From assembly GCA_019316985.1 (NCBI GenBank), contig CP079215.1, forward strand, positions 1,674,001 to 1,738,000: 64,000 bases of DNA, given 5' to 3'. This document shows, piece by piece, positions 44,582-55,130 of this stretch (the first letter of the stretch is position 1; every line of letters starts with the position of its first letter). Below the pieces are notes generated by a model, which ran no database searches, was not told the origin of the DNA, and worked only from the letters and a program-made list of their open reading frames with translations. This DNA is from Paraniabella defluvii (GTDB lineage: Bacteria > Bacteroidota > Bacteroidia > Chitinophagales > Chitinophagaceae). A program made the position numbers and the translations under genes.

Positions 44582-45268
44582 TTAATCTCTTCTTCCCCTA
44601 AATAGATCATAATATATTGAACTAAAGTAACCACTGCAGCTAGTGCAGCTACCACATAGGTTGTGGCTGCCCATTTCAAGGCATCTTTAGCCTGGGGATA
44701 CTCGTTATTGTTCGTTACATTAGTATGCTGCAACCAGGCTAATGCCCTTTTGCTTGCATCAAATTCTACCGGCAAGGTAATTAAACTAAATACCACAGTT
44801 ACGGCCATTAATATAATGCCTATCAACAATAAAGTAGCATTACCCGAAGCCGCCATCACTACTCCTATAAGTAGCACCCAGTTTACAATCATTGAACTAA
44901 ACTGAACTGCGGGTACCAATTTACTACGCATTTCCAATGGCCCGTACGCTGTAGCATGTTGTACCGCATGACCGCACTCATGCGCTGCTACTGCAGCAGC
45001 CGAAATACTTCTGCCCTCGTAAACATCAGGGCTCAAATTCACTGTTTTTTTGTTGGATCATAGTGATCGGATAAAAAACCGGGGTAGATATTACCTGTAC
45101 ATCATAAATACCGTTTTCCCTCAGCATTTTTTCAGCCACCTCCTTACCACTCATTCCATTAGCCAAAGGCACCTGGGCATATTTCTTAAACTTACTTTTC
45201 AGCACCATCGACACCAGCATACTGATGCCTACAAAAATCATTGAAACTAAAAAAATGGATGAAGTCAT
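44582..45268 (-). CDS. YugP-type zinc metallopeptidase
   Basis: A membrane metallopeptidase of about 230 residues with a VAAHECGHAVQHA zinc motif (HExxH) and several helices (WVLLIGVVMAASGNATLLLI). The N-terminus SSIFLVSMIFVGISMLVSMV is the first helix. Frames break near 45085 and 45052; the corrected middle reads FLSDHYDPTKKTVNLSPDVY, matching the family. Another base seems missing near 44600 in GGGG. The corrected C-terminus ends YLGGRRD at 44582, just before the terminator; without that correction the frame would run through the hairpin to 44512. The substrate of this family is unknown. Confidence 0.85.
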
Positions 45269-45437
45269 CTATAAAATATAATTTGTTTATGAGGATCAAT
45301 CAAATCCGAAACCAAAGGCAAATTACTTCAAAAAAGCGACTTTTTGTCATGTAGAAAAATATTTGGGGTTTTTTAACCATTGCCTGTTTTTTGTTATTTA
45401 TTAATTATCAGGTTTTTATAAAAAAATGTACAATCTG

Positions 45438-45471
45438 CCAGGCAGGTTTTATAATTTGTTAACCTGCCTGG
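45438..45471. repeat. Perfect 11-base inverted repeat
   Basis: CCAGGCAGGTT (45438-45448) and AACCTGCCTGG (45461-45471) are exact complements with a 12-base AT-rich loop. No T-run follows directly. It could be an operator, a small palindromic element or part of a small RNA. Confidence 0.5.
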
Positions 45472-45541
45472 TCGATAATTTCATTTTTTAATGTTAATCT
45501 CAATTTGTACCTTAGTAGCAGAATTTAATGGGTTAGTAAGT

Positions 45542-45575
45542 AAAAGGGCCAAGCGTAAGCGAGGCCTTTTTGCTT
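45542..45575 (+). terminator. Orphan terminator-like hairpin
   Basis: AAAAGGGCC and GGCCTTTTT pair around AAGCGTAAGCGA, and the right arm runs into TTTTTGCTTTATTG. No annotated gene ends here on the plus strand, so it may end a small transcript begun upstream. Confidence 0.5.
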
Positions 45576-45780
45576 TATTGATACCTTTATCTTCCCCGGT
45601 AAAACATATCGTTTATTGCTCCGGTATAGGCAAGGCATTCTTCAACCCTTTCATTTTTATTGAACAATACAGATCTGGACCAATGCGTGCTTTATAATTT
45701 TCGGGGTGTTTATTTCCCCGTTAGCCGCCTCATTACCTCTTAACGTTTCAGGCTGTTGATTCATTACCTACCTTTACGCA

Positions 45781-47165
45781 ATGAGTAAAGTGAAGAAGTC
45801 TTTTTTGCCAGAACTGTGGTTATGAAAGTGTAAAATGGGTAGGTCAATGCCCCTCATGCGGCCAATGGAATAGCTTTGTGGAGGAAGTAATTGAAAAAGC
45901 CAACGGCAAACAAAACTGGGACGATTACACTGCCAACGAAAAGCGGCCATCGAAGGCTGTTGCTTTATCGCAGGTAAAAAGCGGGGAAGAAAAAGAATAA
46001 CAACCACCGATGCCGAACTTAACAGGGTTTTAGGCGGGGGTATTGTTAGCGGGAGCATTATATTAGTAGCCGGCGAACCGGGTATTGGTAAAAGCACTCT
46101 ATTTCTTCAGAGCGGTTTACAATTGCAGGGCCATCGGGTTTTATATATAAGCGGGGAGGAGAGCGAGCAACAAATTAAAATGCGAGCCGACAGACTATAC
46201 AATAACGGGGCCGCCATTAATAATGATAATTTCTTCCTGCTAACCGAAACATCAACCCAAACTATTTTCCAGGAAATAAAGAAATTAAAACCCGATGTAG
46301 TTATTGTGGATTCGGTTCAAACCCTGCAATCGAATATAATAGATGCCTCCCAAGGCAGCATTTCGCAGATCAAAGAATGTGCAGGAGAATTTCAACGGTA
46401 TGCCAAGGAAACCAATACTCCGGTGTTCCTGATCGGGCATATCACCAAAGAAGGAGGCATTGCGGGTCCTAAGATACTGGAACATATGGTAGATGTGGTA
46501 TTACAATTTGAGGGAGACCGGCATTATGCGTATCGTATACTTCGCACACTAAAGAATCGCTTTGGCAGCACCAGCGAGCTGGGTATTTATGAAATGACGG
46601 ATAAAGGCATGCGTGGCGTAGCCAATCCCAGCGAAATACTCATCACTCAAAAAGAAGAACAGCTTAGCGGTATTGCCATTGCTGCTACCCTCGAAGGCGT
46701 AAGGCCTTTATTAATAGAAGTACAGTCTTTGGTAACACAATCGGTTTACGGTACTCCCCAAAGAACGGTGAGTGGATTCGACCTGAGACGCTTACAACTA
46801 TTGCTGGCCGTTTTAGAAAAAGAGGAGGCTTTCACTTTGGCGTAAAAGATGTGTTTTTAAATATTGCAGGGGGCATTAAAGTAGAAGACCCGTCTATTGA
46901 TCTGGCGGTTCTTTGTGCCTTACTCTCATCGTATGAAGATGTGCCCCTGCCCCAAAGCATTTGCTTTGCAGGAGAAATAGGCTTAAGTGGTGAAATACGC
47001 GCCGTTAATAAAATTGACCAACGTATAGCCGAAGCAGAGAAACTGGGCTTTGAAAAAATAATCGTATCTAAATATAACCAATCAGTACGGCAGACCCGGC
47101 AAAAGTTTAATATAGAAGTAGTTACTATGGCCAGGGTGGAAGAAGTGTACCAGTATTTATTTTAA
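45781..47165 (+). CDS. radA: DNA repair protein RadA
   Basis: RadA is a RecA-like ATPase and helicase acting in homologous recombination. It opens with a C4 zinc finger (FCQNCGYESVKWVGQCPSCG), followed by the Walker A GEPGIGKST, SGEESEQQIKMRADRL and the RadA-specific KNRFG motif (LKNRFGSTSE). The C-terminal Lon-like domain has GGIKVEDPSIDLAVLCALLS. Frames break near 45803 in a T-run, 45997 and 46835. About 463 residues, normal for the family. It shares the strand with comF and gpx downstream. Confidence 0.95.
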
Positions 47166-47276
47166 CTTTATATCCCTGGCGGTAGCACCTGTCTGTTGAT
47201 CAGATAACTACAACTCTTGCAATAGCCGGGGTTATTTGCCGGTTGTAACCTATTACTCAACGTAAAACGTCTAACC

Positions 47277-47985
47277 ATGAGCGCCCTTACATTAATAAAA
47301 GAGTCTCTTCTGCAGCTCTTTTACCCCCATTTGTGTGCAGGTTGTGGCTCAGATGCCCTGCCTGTCAGCAGCCACCTTTGTGTAAAATGTATGCACGCTT
47401 TACCCCTGAGCAGTTTTGAAAAGCAGGCTGACAACCCGGTAGAGAAAATACTAACAGGCAGAATTGAATTTGAGAAGGCAACAGCGCAATTTTATTTTAC
47501 AAAACACTCTGTTTTTTACAACACATCATGCATGCTTTTAAATATAAAGGCCACAAAGACCTGGGGCATCAGCTAGGCCTTATAATGGGTAATCAGCTCT
47601 GGCAAAGTGGTAGATTTAATGATATAGAAGCTTTAATACCCGTGCCGCTGCATGAAAGTAAAAAAAAAAGAAAAAGGGGCTATAACCAGGCAGAGATCTT
47701 ATGCAGGGGTATAGCCGAAATATTGAAGATCCCCGTTATAACGGATGTTGTAACAAAACCCGATGCTACCGAAACCCAGACAAAGAAAAACCGCACCGAC
47801 CGATGGAAAAACATGGAGGGTAAGTTTGCCCTGGTTAATGAAAACCTAATTGAAAACAAACACGTACTTTTAGTAGACGATGTAATTACTACGGGGCGAC
47901 ACTGGAAGCCTGCGCTCTGGAACTTTTACGGGCTTCGGGTGTTACCTTAAGTATTGCAACGTTATGTTATGCATCTAAAATTTAA
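47277..47985 (+). CDS. ComF family phosphoribosyltransferase-like protein
   Basis: About 236 residues. The N-terminal zinc-ribbon cysteines are in HLCAGCGSDAL and SHLCVKCMHAL. The middle has MHAFKYKGHKDLG and IPVPLHESKKKRKRGYNQAE. The PRPP-binding motif is VLLVDDVITTG. Frames break near 47520 and 47900, and the corrected end reads SIATLCYASKI at 47985. ComF is linked to natural transformation and to DNA repair in several phyla. Its position 111 bp after radA fits a link to recombination, but the sequence does not prove a shared transcript. Confidence 0.9.
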
Positions 47986-48011
47986 TTCATTAAACAGTTA
48001 ATCATTCTGCA

Positions 48012-48532
48012 ATGAAAACTCTATTTCTTACGTTATTATTATCATCGGCATTATTCTTCGCCGGTAACATTTACCAGTTTAAAGTAAACGGGTTAAGTGG
48101 TGGCACCATTAACTTTAACGACTTTAAAGGCAAAAAAATACTGGTAGTTAATACAGCCAGCAAATGCGGACTAACACCCCAATACGAAGGCCTCGAAGCG
48201 CTGTACAAAAAGTATAAAGGAAAACTGGTGATTGTAGGGTTTCCGCTAACAATTTTAAAGGCCAGGAACCCGGAAGTAATGAAGAAATATCGGAGTTCTG
48301 CCAAAAGAACTATGGCGTAACCTTTCCTATGGCATCTAAAGTATCGGTTTTAGGCGATGATATAGCTCCTATTTACAAATATCTTTCGGAAGAAGCCAAA
48401 AAGAAAGGATTGGAAAACCCGGTTACCTGGAATTTTGGCAAATACCTGATCAACGAGAAAGGGGAACTGATTGCTACCTTTTCTCCGAAAACACAACCCA
48501 TGAGTGATGATATTCTGAAGTATTTGAATTAG
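48012..48532 (+). CDS. Glutathione peroxidase, secreted
   Basis: About 173 residues with a signal peptide ([18 protein letters not shown]). The peroxidatic residue is cysteine (C52 in [12 protein letters not shown]), not selenocysteine. The conserved Gln is in NNFKGQEPG and the Trp in [10 protein letters not shown]. The frame breaks near 48243. Cys-type enzymes of this group usually use thioredoxin and protect against peroxides; the signal peptide places it in the periplasm. It follows comF by 26 bases. Confidence 0.92.
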
Positions 48533-48617
48533 CGTCTAAAGCATACCGAACGTTATAGCCAAGGGTGTAATTCTTAGTCCATGAAATGATACTATTTACA
48601 GGATGAAATAAGTTATC

Positions 48618-49079
48618 ATGGCCGGCACATTTTCACAGGTTTATATTCAGGTAGTTTTTGCTGTTAGAGGCAGGCAAAGCCTTATTGATAAAACATGGAG
48701 AGCAGAGCTATTTAAATATATGTCCGGCATCATAACAGCTAAAGGTCAAAAATCAATTATTGTAAATGGTGTAGCAGATCACGTGCATTGCTTTATTGGG
48801 TTAAGGCCCGTGATGCCTATCTCCGATCTGGTAAGGGACATTAAGAACAACTCGTCAAAATTCATAAATGAAAAGGGCCTTGCTAAAGGCAGATTTGAAT
48901 GGCAGGAGGGCTATGGGGTTTTCTCCTATAGTCATTCCCAGGTAAAAACGGTGTACGAGTATATTCTCAGGCAGGAGGAGCATCATCGGAAGCAAACCTT
49001 TCAGGAGGAATATGTTGAATTTTTAGAGAAGTTTGAAATTGAATACCAACCGAAATATATTTTTGACTGGATTGAATAA
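48618..49079 (+). CDS. IS200/IS605-like (Y1/RAYT-type) transposase
   Basis: 153 residues, intact. The HUH-type catalytic histidines are in ADHVHCFI (H55, H57). The likely catalytic Tyr115 is in TVYEYILRQEEHH, followed by RKQTFQEEYVEFLEKF. That C-terminal block is shared by a large family of single-domain Y1 transposases in Bacteroidota that resemble REP-associated tyrosine transposases. No tnpB gene is present. The 1.1 kb directly downstream is packed with short hairpin repeats of the kind these enzymes are thought to spread or act on, which supports a RAYT-like role over a full insertion sequence. Confidence 0.9.
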   Translation: MAGTFSQVYIQVVFAVRGRQSLIDKTWRAELFKYMSGIITAKGQKSIIVNGVADHVHCFIGLRPVMPISDLVRDIKNNSSKFINEKGLAKGRFEWQEGYGVFSYSHSQVKTVYEYILRQEEHHRKQTFQEEYVEFLEKFEIEYQPKYIFDWIE

Positions 49080-50260
49080 TATCATCCAATTATACATGGA
49101 GCTTGTGTAGAAATAGCTTACTACTCAAGCTGTCAGCTTCCTTTTAGGTGGCGGCAGGAATGTACTGAGTTTATATTTCATTAACCAGAAGCAGAATAAT
49201 GTCACCCCTTCGGGGTTGTATATTATTTCTTCTATTTTTATCTATCGGAATGCCATTCCTTCGGAATTAGCTTATTCTAACAGAAAGATGCAAAATGGCA
49301 ATTAACCCTAAAAGGGTGAAATAAAGAAACGGTTAGTGCCGTGCATTTCAAAATTATTAAATGATGTCACCCCTTTCGGGGTTAATGCGTCGCTCTTTCA
49401 ACACTCTTATAGAAATACCATTCCTTCGAAATTAGCCGTGCTGTGGCAGGTAACAAGCTTCGGTTTATGACAACGCTTGTAATAATCAGGCAACGGGCTT
49501 AGCTTCTACCGCAATACATTTAATAGGATAAATATCAATTTTTAAAAACAATTTCTCATAAACCCGAAGGGTTGCCATTACTATAACCGAAGGCATACGA
49601 GCTGCAACAAACCCCGAAGGGGTGAAATAAAGAAAGCCGTAGTGCCATATATTTTAAGATGAATTGAATGCTATCATCTCTTCGGGGATAATACGTCGCC
49701 CTTTCAACGCTCTTTATAGAAATATCATTTCTTCGGAATTAGCCGTGCTGTGGCAGGTAACAAGCTCCGGTTCGTGACAACGCTTGTGGTATAATGGTGT
49801 TTGCTTTGCAAGAAACATTTCTCATAAACCCGAAGGGTTGCCAGTACCATAGCAGAAGCCATATGAGTTGCATAAATCCTGGAAGGGTACGTTTAACGCT
49901 TTTTATAGAAATACCGTTCCTTCGGAATTAGTCGTGCTGTGGCAGGCAACAAGCTCCGGTTCATGACAACGCTTGTGATATAATGGTGTTTGCTTTGCAA
50001 GAAATGTTTCTCATAAACCCGAAGGTTGCGATTACTATAGCAGAAGACATACAAGTTGCAGTAAACCCTGAAAGGGTGACATAAAAAAGCTACAGTGCCA
50101 TAATGATTTGAATGATATCGGCCCTTTGGCTTTATGTGTCATCCATTCAATTCTCATTCAATGTAAAGGCCATCCTTCCGAATCAACACAGAATACATTT
50201 CCCAACCCGAAGGGTTATCGGTATTGTAAGAAACACCGGAAGAATATTTTTATAGGCCGC
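49080..50260. repeat. Hairpin repeat cluster downstream of the transposase
   Basis: A non-coding 1.1-kb region with at least four degenerate copies of a larger unit; the shared ttatagaaat start lies near 49407, 49714 and 49903. Each unit mixes short palindromes with 5-base stems and TTC or GAA triloops. ATTCC-TTC-GGAAT lies near 49254, 49418, 49726 and 49912. ACCCC-TTC-GGGGT lies near 49204 and 49366. AACCC-GAA-GGGTT lies near 49561, 49827, 50016 (degraded) and 50204. ACCCC-GAA-GGGGT lies near 49611. Between them the segments GCCGTGCTGTGGCAGGTAAC and GACAACGCTTGT recur. The spacing is irregular (about 307 and 189 bases), so this is a REP/BIME-like mosaic and not a CRISPR. Confidence 0.8.
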
Positions 50261-50270
50261 ATCCCATAAC

Positions 50271-50299
50271 AAAAGAGCCAGCTCCAAAAAAGCCGGCTC
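50271..50299 (-). terminator. Rho-independent terminator of gnd
   Basis: On the minus strand GAGCCGGC and GCTGGCTC pair (one G-U) around a T-rich loop, followed by TTTTGTTATG. It starts 26 bases after the gnd stop. Confidence 0.7.
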
Positions 50300-50324
50300 C
50301 TTTCTTTATGCTGAATGCCACTAT

Positions 50325-51777
50325 CTACACATCGTAAGTCGTGGATGCTGTTTCACCTCCCCGGCCGGTCCAGTTAGTATGGAAGAATTTGCCTCTTGGC
50401 TCATCTATTCTTTCATAAGTATGGGCGCCGAAGTAATCGCGTTGTGCCTGAAGTAAGTTGGCTGGTAACCTTTCGGTGCGATAACCATCATAGTAATTAA
50501 TAGCGGCGCTTAAACATGGCTCCGGTATGCCGTTTAAGATAGCTGTGGCCGTTACTTTTCTTAAACCTTCCTGGCAAGCCTGTATTTTTCAGCGAAATAA
50601 GGATCCAGCAACAGGTTTACCAATTCAGGGTTGGTATCAAACGCCTCTTTAATATTACCCAGGAAGCGCGAACGGATGATACAACCACCTCTCCACATCA
50701 ACGCAATATTACCATAGTTCAGCTCCCAACCATATTCTTTAGCTGCAGCACGCATCATCTGGTAGCCCTGCGCATAAGAAATCACCTTGGCTGCATATAA
50801 TGCATCTCTCAGCTGATCAATAAACTGCTTTTTATCTCCGTTAAAAGCAGCTACCGGGCCTGCCGTCAATACTTTAGATGCTGCTACACGCTCATCTTTT
50901 ACGGCAGACAAGCACCTGGAGAATACCGACTCAGTAATCAAAGTAAGCGGAATGCCCAACTCCAGCGCAACAGTGCCTGTCCACTTGCCTGTACCTTTTT
51001 GACCGGCAGTGTCTAAGATTTTATCAATGGTAGGCTCTCCTTTTCTTTATGTGCCAGTATATCCCTGGTAATCTCAATCAGGTAGCTATCCAGCTCTCCT
51101 TCATTCCATTCTTTAAATACCTCATGCATCTCGTCGGCCGACATACCTAAAACATCCTTCATGATCTGGTATACCTCGCAGATCAGCTGCATATCGCCAT
51201 ACTCAATGCCATTGTGTACCATTTTTACGAAATGGCCGGCGCCACCATCTCCTACCCAGTCGCAACAGGGAGACCCATCAGCAACTTTTGCTGCAATACC
51301 CTGGAAAATAGGCTTTACTTCAGGCCATGCAGACTTAGACCCGCCCGGCATAATAGAGGGACCCAGTAATGCACCTTCTTCACCACCCGACACACCGGTA
51401 CCGATATAACGGAGACCTTTACTTTCCACATATTTTACCCTTCTCTCTGTATCCGGGAAATGAGAGTTGCCTCCATCAATAATAATATCTCCTTCCTGCA
51501 AATGAGGCAGCAATGTTTCAATAAAATCATCAACCGGCTTTCCCGCCTTCACCATCAGCATTATCTTACGCGGCGATTTAAGTGAACCCACCAACTCTTC
51601 AATAGAATGTGCTCCCGCAATATTTTTTCCTTTCGCCCGTCCATTGATAAAGTTGTCCACCTTATCTACTGTTCGGTTATAAGCCGTTACACGAAAGCCC
51701 TTGCTTTCCATATTTAAAATAAGATTTTCGCCCATTACGGCCAGGCCTATAACACCTATATCTGATAATTCTGCCAT
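50325..51777 (-). CDS. gnd: 6-phosphogluconate dehydrogenase, decarboxylating
   Basis: The third step of the oxidative pentose-phosphate pathway, about 484 residues. The NADP-binding [16 protein letters not shown] is at the N-terminus. The catalytic region has [20 protein letters not shown] and [20 protein letters not shown]. The helical dimer domain ends [20 protein letters not shown] and TTYDV. Frames break near 51040 and 50565. Start at 51777 ([12 protein letters not shown]). Together with zwf it gives the two NADPH-producing dehydrogenases, encoded about 11 kb apart. Confidence 0.97.
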
Positions 51778-51930
51778 TTTATTTGTTGGTTTAATCGTTA
51801 GAAAAATTTTGATTTTAAAAACAGAGTGCCAAATTTAAACTGCTTCTGCTTTACAACCAATTAAATCTGTAGACTAGAGCAAAGCGGGTCAAACCGTGGC
51901 TATTTTTATATTCGTTTTAAAACCACTGTT

Positions 51931-53567
51931 ATGCGCATGCACCTGCTGTCCTTACTGTCAGTCGTTCTTATTGCCGGTTGTCAATCGAAAAAACGGCAGA
52001 CCTGCTTATTTACAACGCCACGATTTATACCGTGGATGCTCAATTCAGCCAAGCTGAAGCAATGGCCATTCAAAACGGAAAGATCCTTGCTACCGGCACA
52101 CGGGCGCAACTTGCAAAAGATTACAGCTTTAAAGCCAGTGTAGACGCTGAAGGCAAATTTATTTACCCCGGGTTTATTGATGCGCATGCTCATTTTGCGG
52201 GATATGCCCAGTCGCTTACCGAGATCAACCTTTTGGGCACCACCAGCTGGGATAGCATTATCGCCCGTGTAGCCGGCTACCAGTCGCCAGTCGGTGATAC
52301 CAGCAGCTGGATTGTGGGCCGGGGCTGGGATCAGAATGATTGGCCTGTAAAGGCTTTTCCCACCAACGAAATGCTCAATACTCTTTTTCCCAACAGGCCG
52401 GTTTACCTGGTTCGTATAGACGGGCATGCTGCTATTGCCAATAAAAAAGCGCTTGAACTGGCGGGCTTAAAAGAGGGTGATATTGTAAACGGAGGTGAAC
52501 TGGTAATGCGTAACGGCCGGTTAACGGGCGTCTTAATCGACAATGCGATGGATAAAGTTGCAGCTAACATTCCTTCCCCAAAGGATGAAGCCTTTGAGAG
52601 GTCGCTTCAATTAGCACAACAAAACTGCTTTGCAGTAGGCCTTACCACTATACACGATTGCGGGTTGAATTATGATGTGGTTGACAAAATAAAAACCAGC
52701 CAGGATAAAGGAGCTTTGAAAATGCGACTATTTATTTTGCTGAGCGACGCTAAGAAGAATTATAGCTACCTGGCTTCCAAAGGGTCTGTCAAAACAGACC
52801 GGCTGAAAGTTAGCGGCTTTAAATTATATGCAGACGGTGCCCTCGGATCAAGAGGCGCCTGCCTGTTAAAAAACTATGCTGATCAGCCGGGGTGGAAGGG
52901 TTTCTTATTAAGCGATCCGGCGCATTTTGATTCTATGGCGGTGCTCATTATTAAAAATAAATGGCAGATGTGTACACATGCTATAGGCGACAGCGGTAAT
53001 CGCATTATGTTAAATATTTATGCTAAATACCTGAAAGGAAAGAATGACCTGAGATGGCGGATAGAACATGCCCAGGTAGTAAATGAAAATGATTTCCATT
53101 ATTTCGGAGATTACAATATTATTCCATCCGCACAGCCCACCCATGCTACATCCGATATGTATTGGGCCCGAGACCGGCTGGGAAAAGACCGGATAAAAGG
53201 AGCTTACGCCTACCAGCAACTATTAAAGCAAAACGGCTGGATAGCATTGGGTACCGATTTCCCGGTTGAAGATATATCTCCCTTTAAAACTTTTTATGCC
53301 GCAGTGGTTCGCAAGGACGAAAAAGGGTTTCCTGCCGGTGGCTTTCAAATGGAAAATGCTTTGACCCGCGAACAGGCGTTGCGCGGAATGACAATATGGG
53401 CAGCACGTTCAGCTTTTGAGGAAAAAGAAAAAGGAAGCCTGGAACCCGGGAAATTAGCCGACTTTGTTATTCTTGACCAGGATATTATGACTGCGCCCGA
53501 ACAAAGCATACTGCATACGCAGGTTCTAAAAACTTTTCTAAACGGCGAAATAGTGTATAAAAATTAA
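51931..53567 (+). CDS. Amidohydrolase family lipoprotein (YtcJ-like)
   Basis: About 546 residues. The lipobox ends at C17 (VLIAGC), so it is probably lipid-anchored. The frame breaks once near 51990 in an A-run; after it the chain reads TADLLIYNATIYTVDAQFSQ. The metal-binding HxH is in YPGFIDAHAHFAGY, and later motifs include LYADGALGSRGA, THAIGDSGN, RIEHAQVV and LGTDFPVED. This order is typical of YtcJ-like amidohydrolases, many of them of unassigned substrate. It is convergent with the deformylase-like gene, 9 bases away. Confidence 0.88.
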
Positions 53568-53576
53568 TACCCCGGG

Positions 53577-54219
53577 CTATTGCGCTAACTCCTTTAATAA
53601 GGTTGTGGCTCGTACCGGTTTAAAAGGAGCATACTTCTTTGCTTTTTGCTCTTCGATCCTGTCGGTAAATAAAGTGCCGAACAAATGATCGGTTTCGTGC
53701 TGGAAGATGATGGCAGAAAATCTTCCAACACCTCTATATGCTGCGTTCCCTGGATGTCGGTGTACGATACCATAATAGAGAAATTACGTACCACATCTCC
53801 CCGGCCTTCAAAAGAAAGATCCCTTCAGGCCCCTGGCAAAGAATGGACGAACGCCATACTATTTTAGGGTTAATGTAAAATTCAAACGGTTGACCAGGTT
53901 TATCGAATCGTTGCACCCAAATAAGATTGCGGTTGATACCCACCTGTGGAGCGGCTATACCTACGCCTCTGCGGCTGCTATCCTGTACCGACTTCAGCAT
54001 CCTGTTTTTTAACAAGGGTAATAACGGATCGTTATAGGCAATGTCTTTCGACACTGCTTTTAATGCTTTGGCTCCGGCGGGTTCGGTAAGAGGCGTTACC
54101 CTTAGCATAGAGCTGGTATCCCCAGCGAGGATAATTTTTCTTTCACCTTCGGAGAAGTTTTGAGCGTTGCTGTTTATTGTGCAGCATAACAATAATAAAA
54201 AGTACCAATACCGGCTCAT
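53577..54219 (-). CDS. Exported peptide deformylase-like protein with altered motif II
   Basis: About 214 residues. An N-terminal hydrophobic segment (YWYFLLLLCCTINSNAQ) acts as a signal peptide, which cytoplasmic deformylases lack. Motif I is intact (GVGIAAPQVGINR) and motif III is FQHETDHLFG with HExxH. Motif II normally reads EGCLS, where the Cys binds the metal. Here the frame breaks near 53825, and adding one base to the GGG run gives EGDLSF; no single-base insertion there yields Cys. It is therefore a deformylase fold with Asp (or another residue) at the metal ligand. The start overlaps the stop of the upstream membrane-protein gene (ATGA), so the two are coupled. Confidence 0.75.
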
Positions 54220-55111
54220 ATCAACGATTTTTCTTTGAGATCTAAGGCGCTGATTATTAAAAACCATACTATGATGGCGGCGACAAAAGTTCCCGCAAAC
54301 CAATATAATGTATTTCCATTTTTTTTTCGAATGGATCTGTCTTAAATAAAAAAGAACAGGACGATAAGGAACTTCCGTTAAAGACGAATAAACAGCACGT
54401 TCATAGGTATCCTGTAAATCTGCGTTTTTAATATGCTGCAGGTAAGTGATGTTCTTTAAATTTAGAGTATCAAAGTTTGCAAGACTTTCCGCCTTAAAAC
54501 GCTCATATTCATTTCTTTTTCTATATCATTTTTTCTGTTGCTAATTGTTTTACTGTACTTCTGTATGAGCCAGTACTCACTTTTACGCACACCAACCGTG
54601 TCGCTCGCTTTTTCAAATATGGGAATCGCCACTGCTGCATGCATATTATAGTTCTTGTTATACTTGCCAGACAGATCAGTACTATAAGATACACCCATTA
54701 AATCTTTACCTAGGAACTGTGTCCGGATTGAATAATACCTCGTAGCCGGTTTTGTTGCATATTCATAAATACTATTAAGCGATGTTAACGCTCCCGTTGC
54801 GGTCTCCAGGTAATGCTGAGCAATGATAGCAGGTATTGCTATAAGAAAAGATGCCAGCGCAGAAAGTTTAAATTCCGGATCGCCCTTTCTCCTGAAATTA
54901 AAGTTGCGTAAAGCTGGCTTCACCCATATCCAAACCGGTAACCATGCGAAAAGAAAGGGCAGCCAAAAAGAAAAACCATTTCTTTTACCGGAATCAAATA
55001 ATATTTGAGATAAAAAATCCAGTGTAATAAACTGTAGCCAATTATATAAGTAACAGCCGCTATGATAAATGGCTTTCCTCCTAATTGGAATTTTTTATTA
55101 AAGTCACTCAT
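54216..55111 (-). CDS. Membrane protein of unknown function in the polA operon
   Basis: About 295 residues. Two hydrophobic helices at the N-terminus (AAVTYIIGYSLLHWIFY and MVFLFGLPFLFAWLPVWIW) are followed by SALASFLIAIPAIIAQHYLE. A soluble region comes next (LGKDLMGVSYSTDLSGKYNK, NMHAAVAIPIF), then a charged helix. A final helix (TLYWFAGTFVAAIIVWFLII) is near the C-terminus. Frames break near 54965, 54500 and 54325. I do not recognise the family with certainty; parts recall N-terminal regions of some Bacteroidota rhomboid-family proteins, but no rhomboid catalytic domain is present. It starts 19 bases after polA and its stop overlaps the deformylase-like start. Confidence 0.65.
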
Positions 55112-55130
55112 CAGTAAAAATTCTTGATCT

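Larger units (their letters stand above)
45269..45780. other. 512-bp intergenic region with hairpins, no convincing gene
   Basis: The region separates the divergent metallopeptidase and radA genes. It is AT-rich and holds an 11-base perfect inverted repeat (45438-45471), a terminator-like hairpin (45542-45575) and a small CGGGG/CCCCG hairpin (45702-45720). A possible 68-codon frame at 45491-45697 has no recognisable similarity or composition and is not called. A TAnnTTTA-type element (45769-45776) lies four bases before the radA start. A small RNA is possible, but I cannot identify one. Confidence 0.4.

Noticed and set aside
45491..45697. A 68-codon open frame upstream of radA
   Set aside because: It contains the terminator-like hairpin, has no recognisable motif and no promoter or ribosome-binding context of its own. 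More likely non-coding.
49200..50220. Regularly recurring palindromes that could suggest a CRISPR array
   Set aside because: Repeats are degenerate, of several stem types and unevenly spaced (about 307 and 189 bases), with no unique spacers of constant length and no cas genes nearby.
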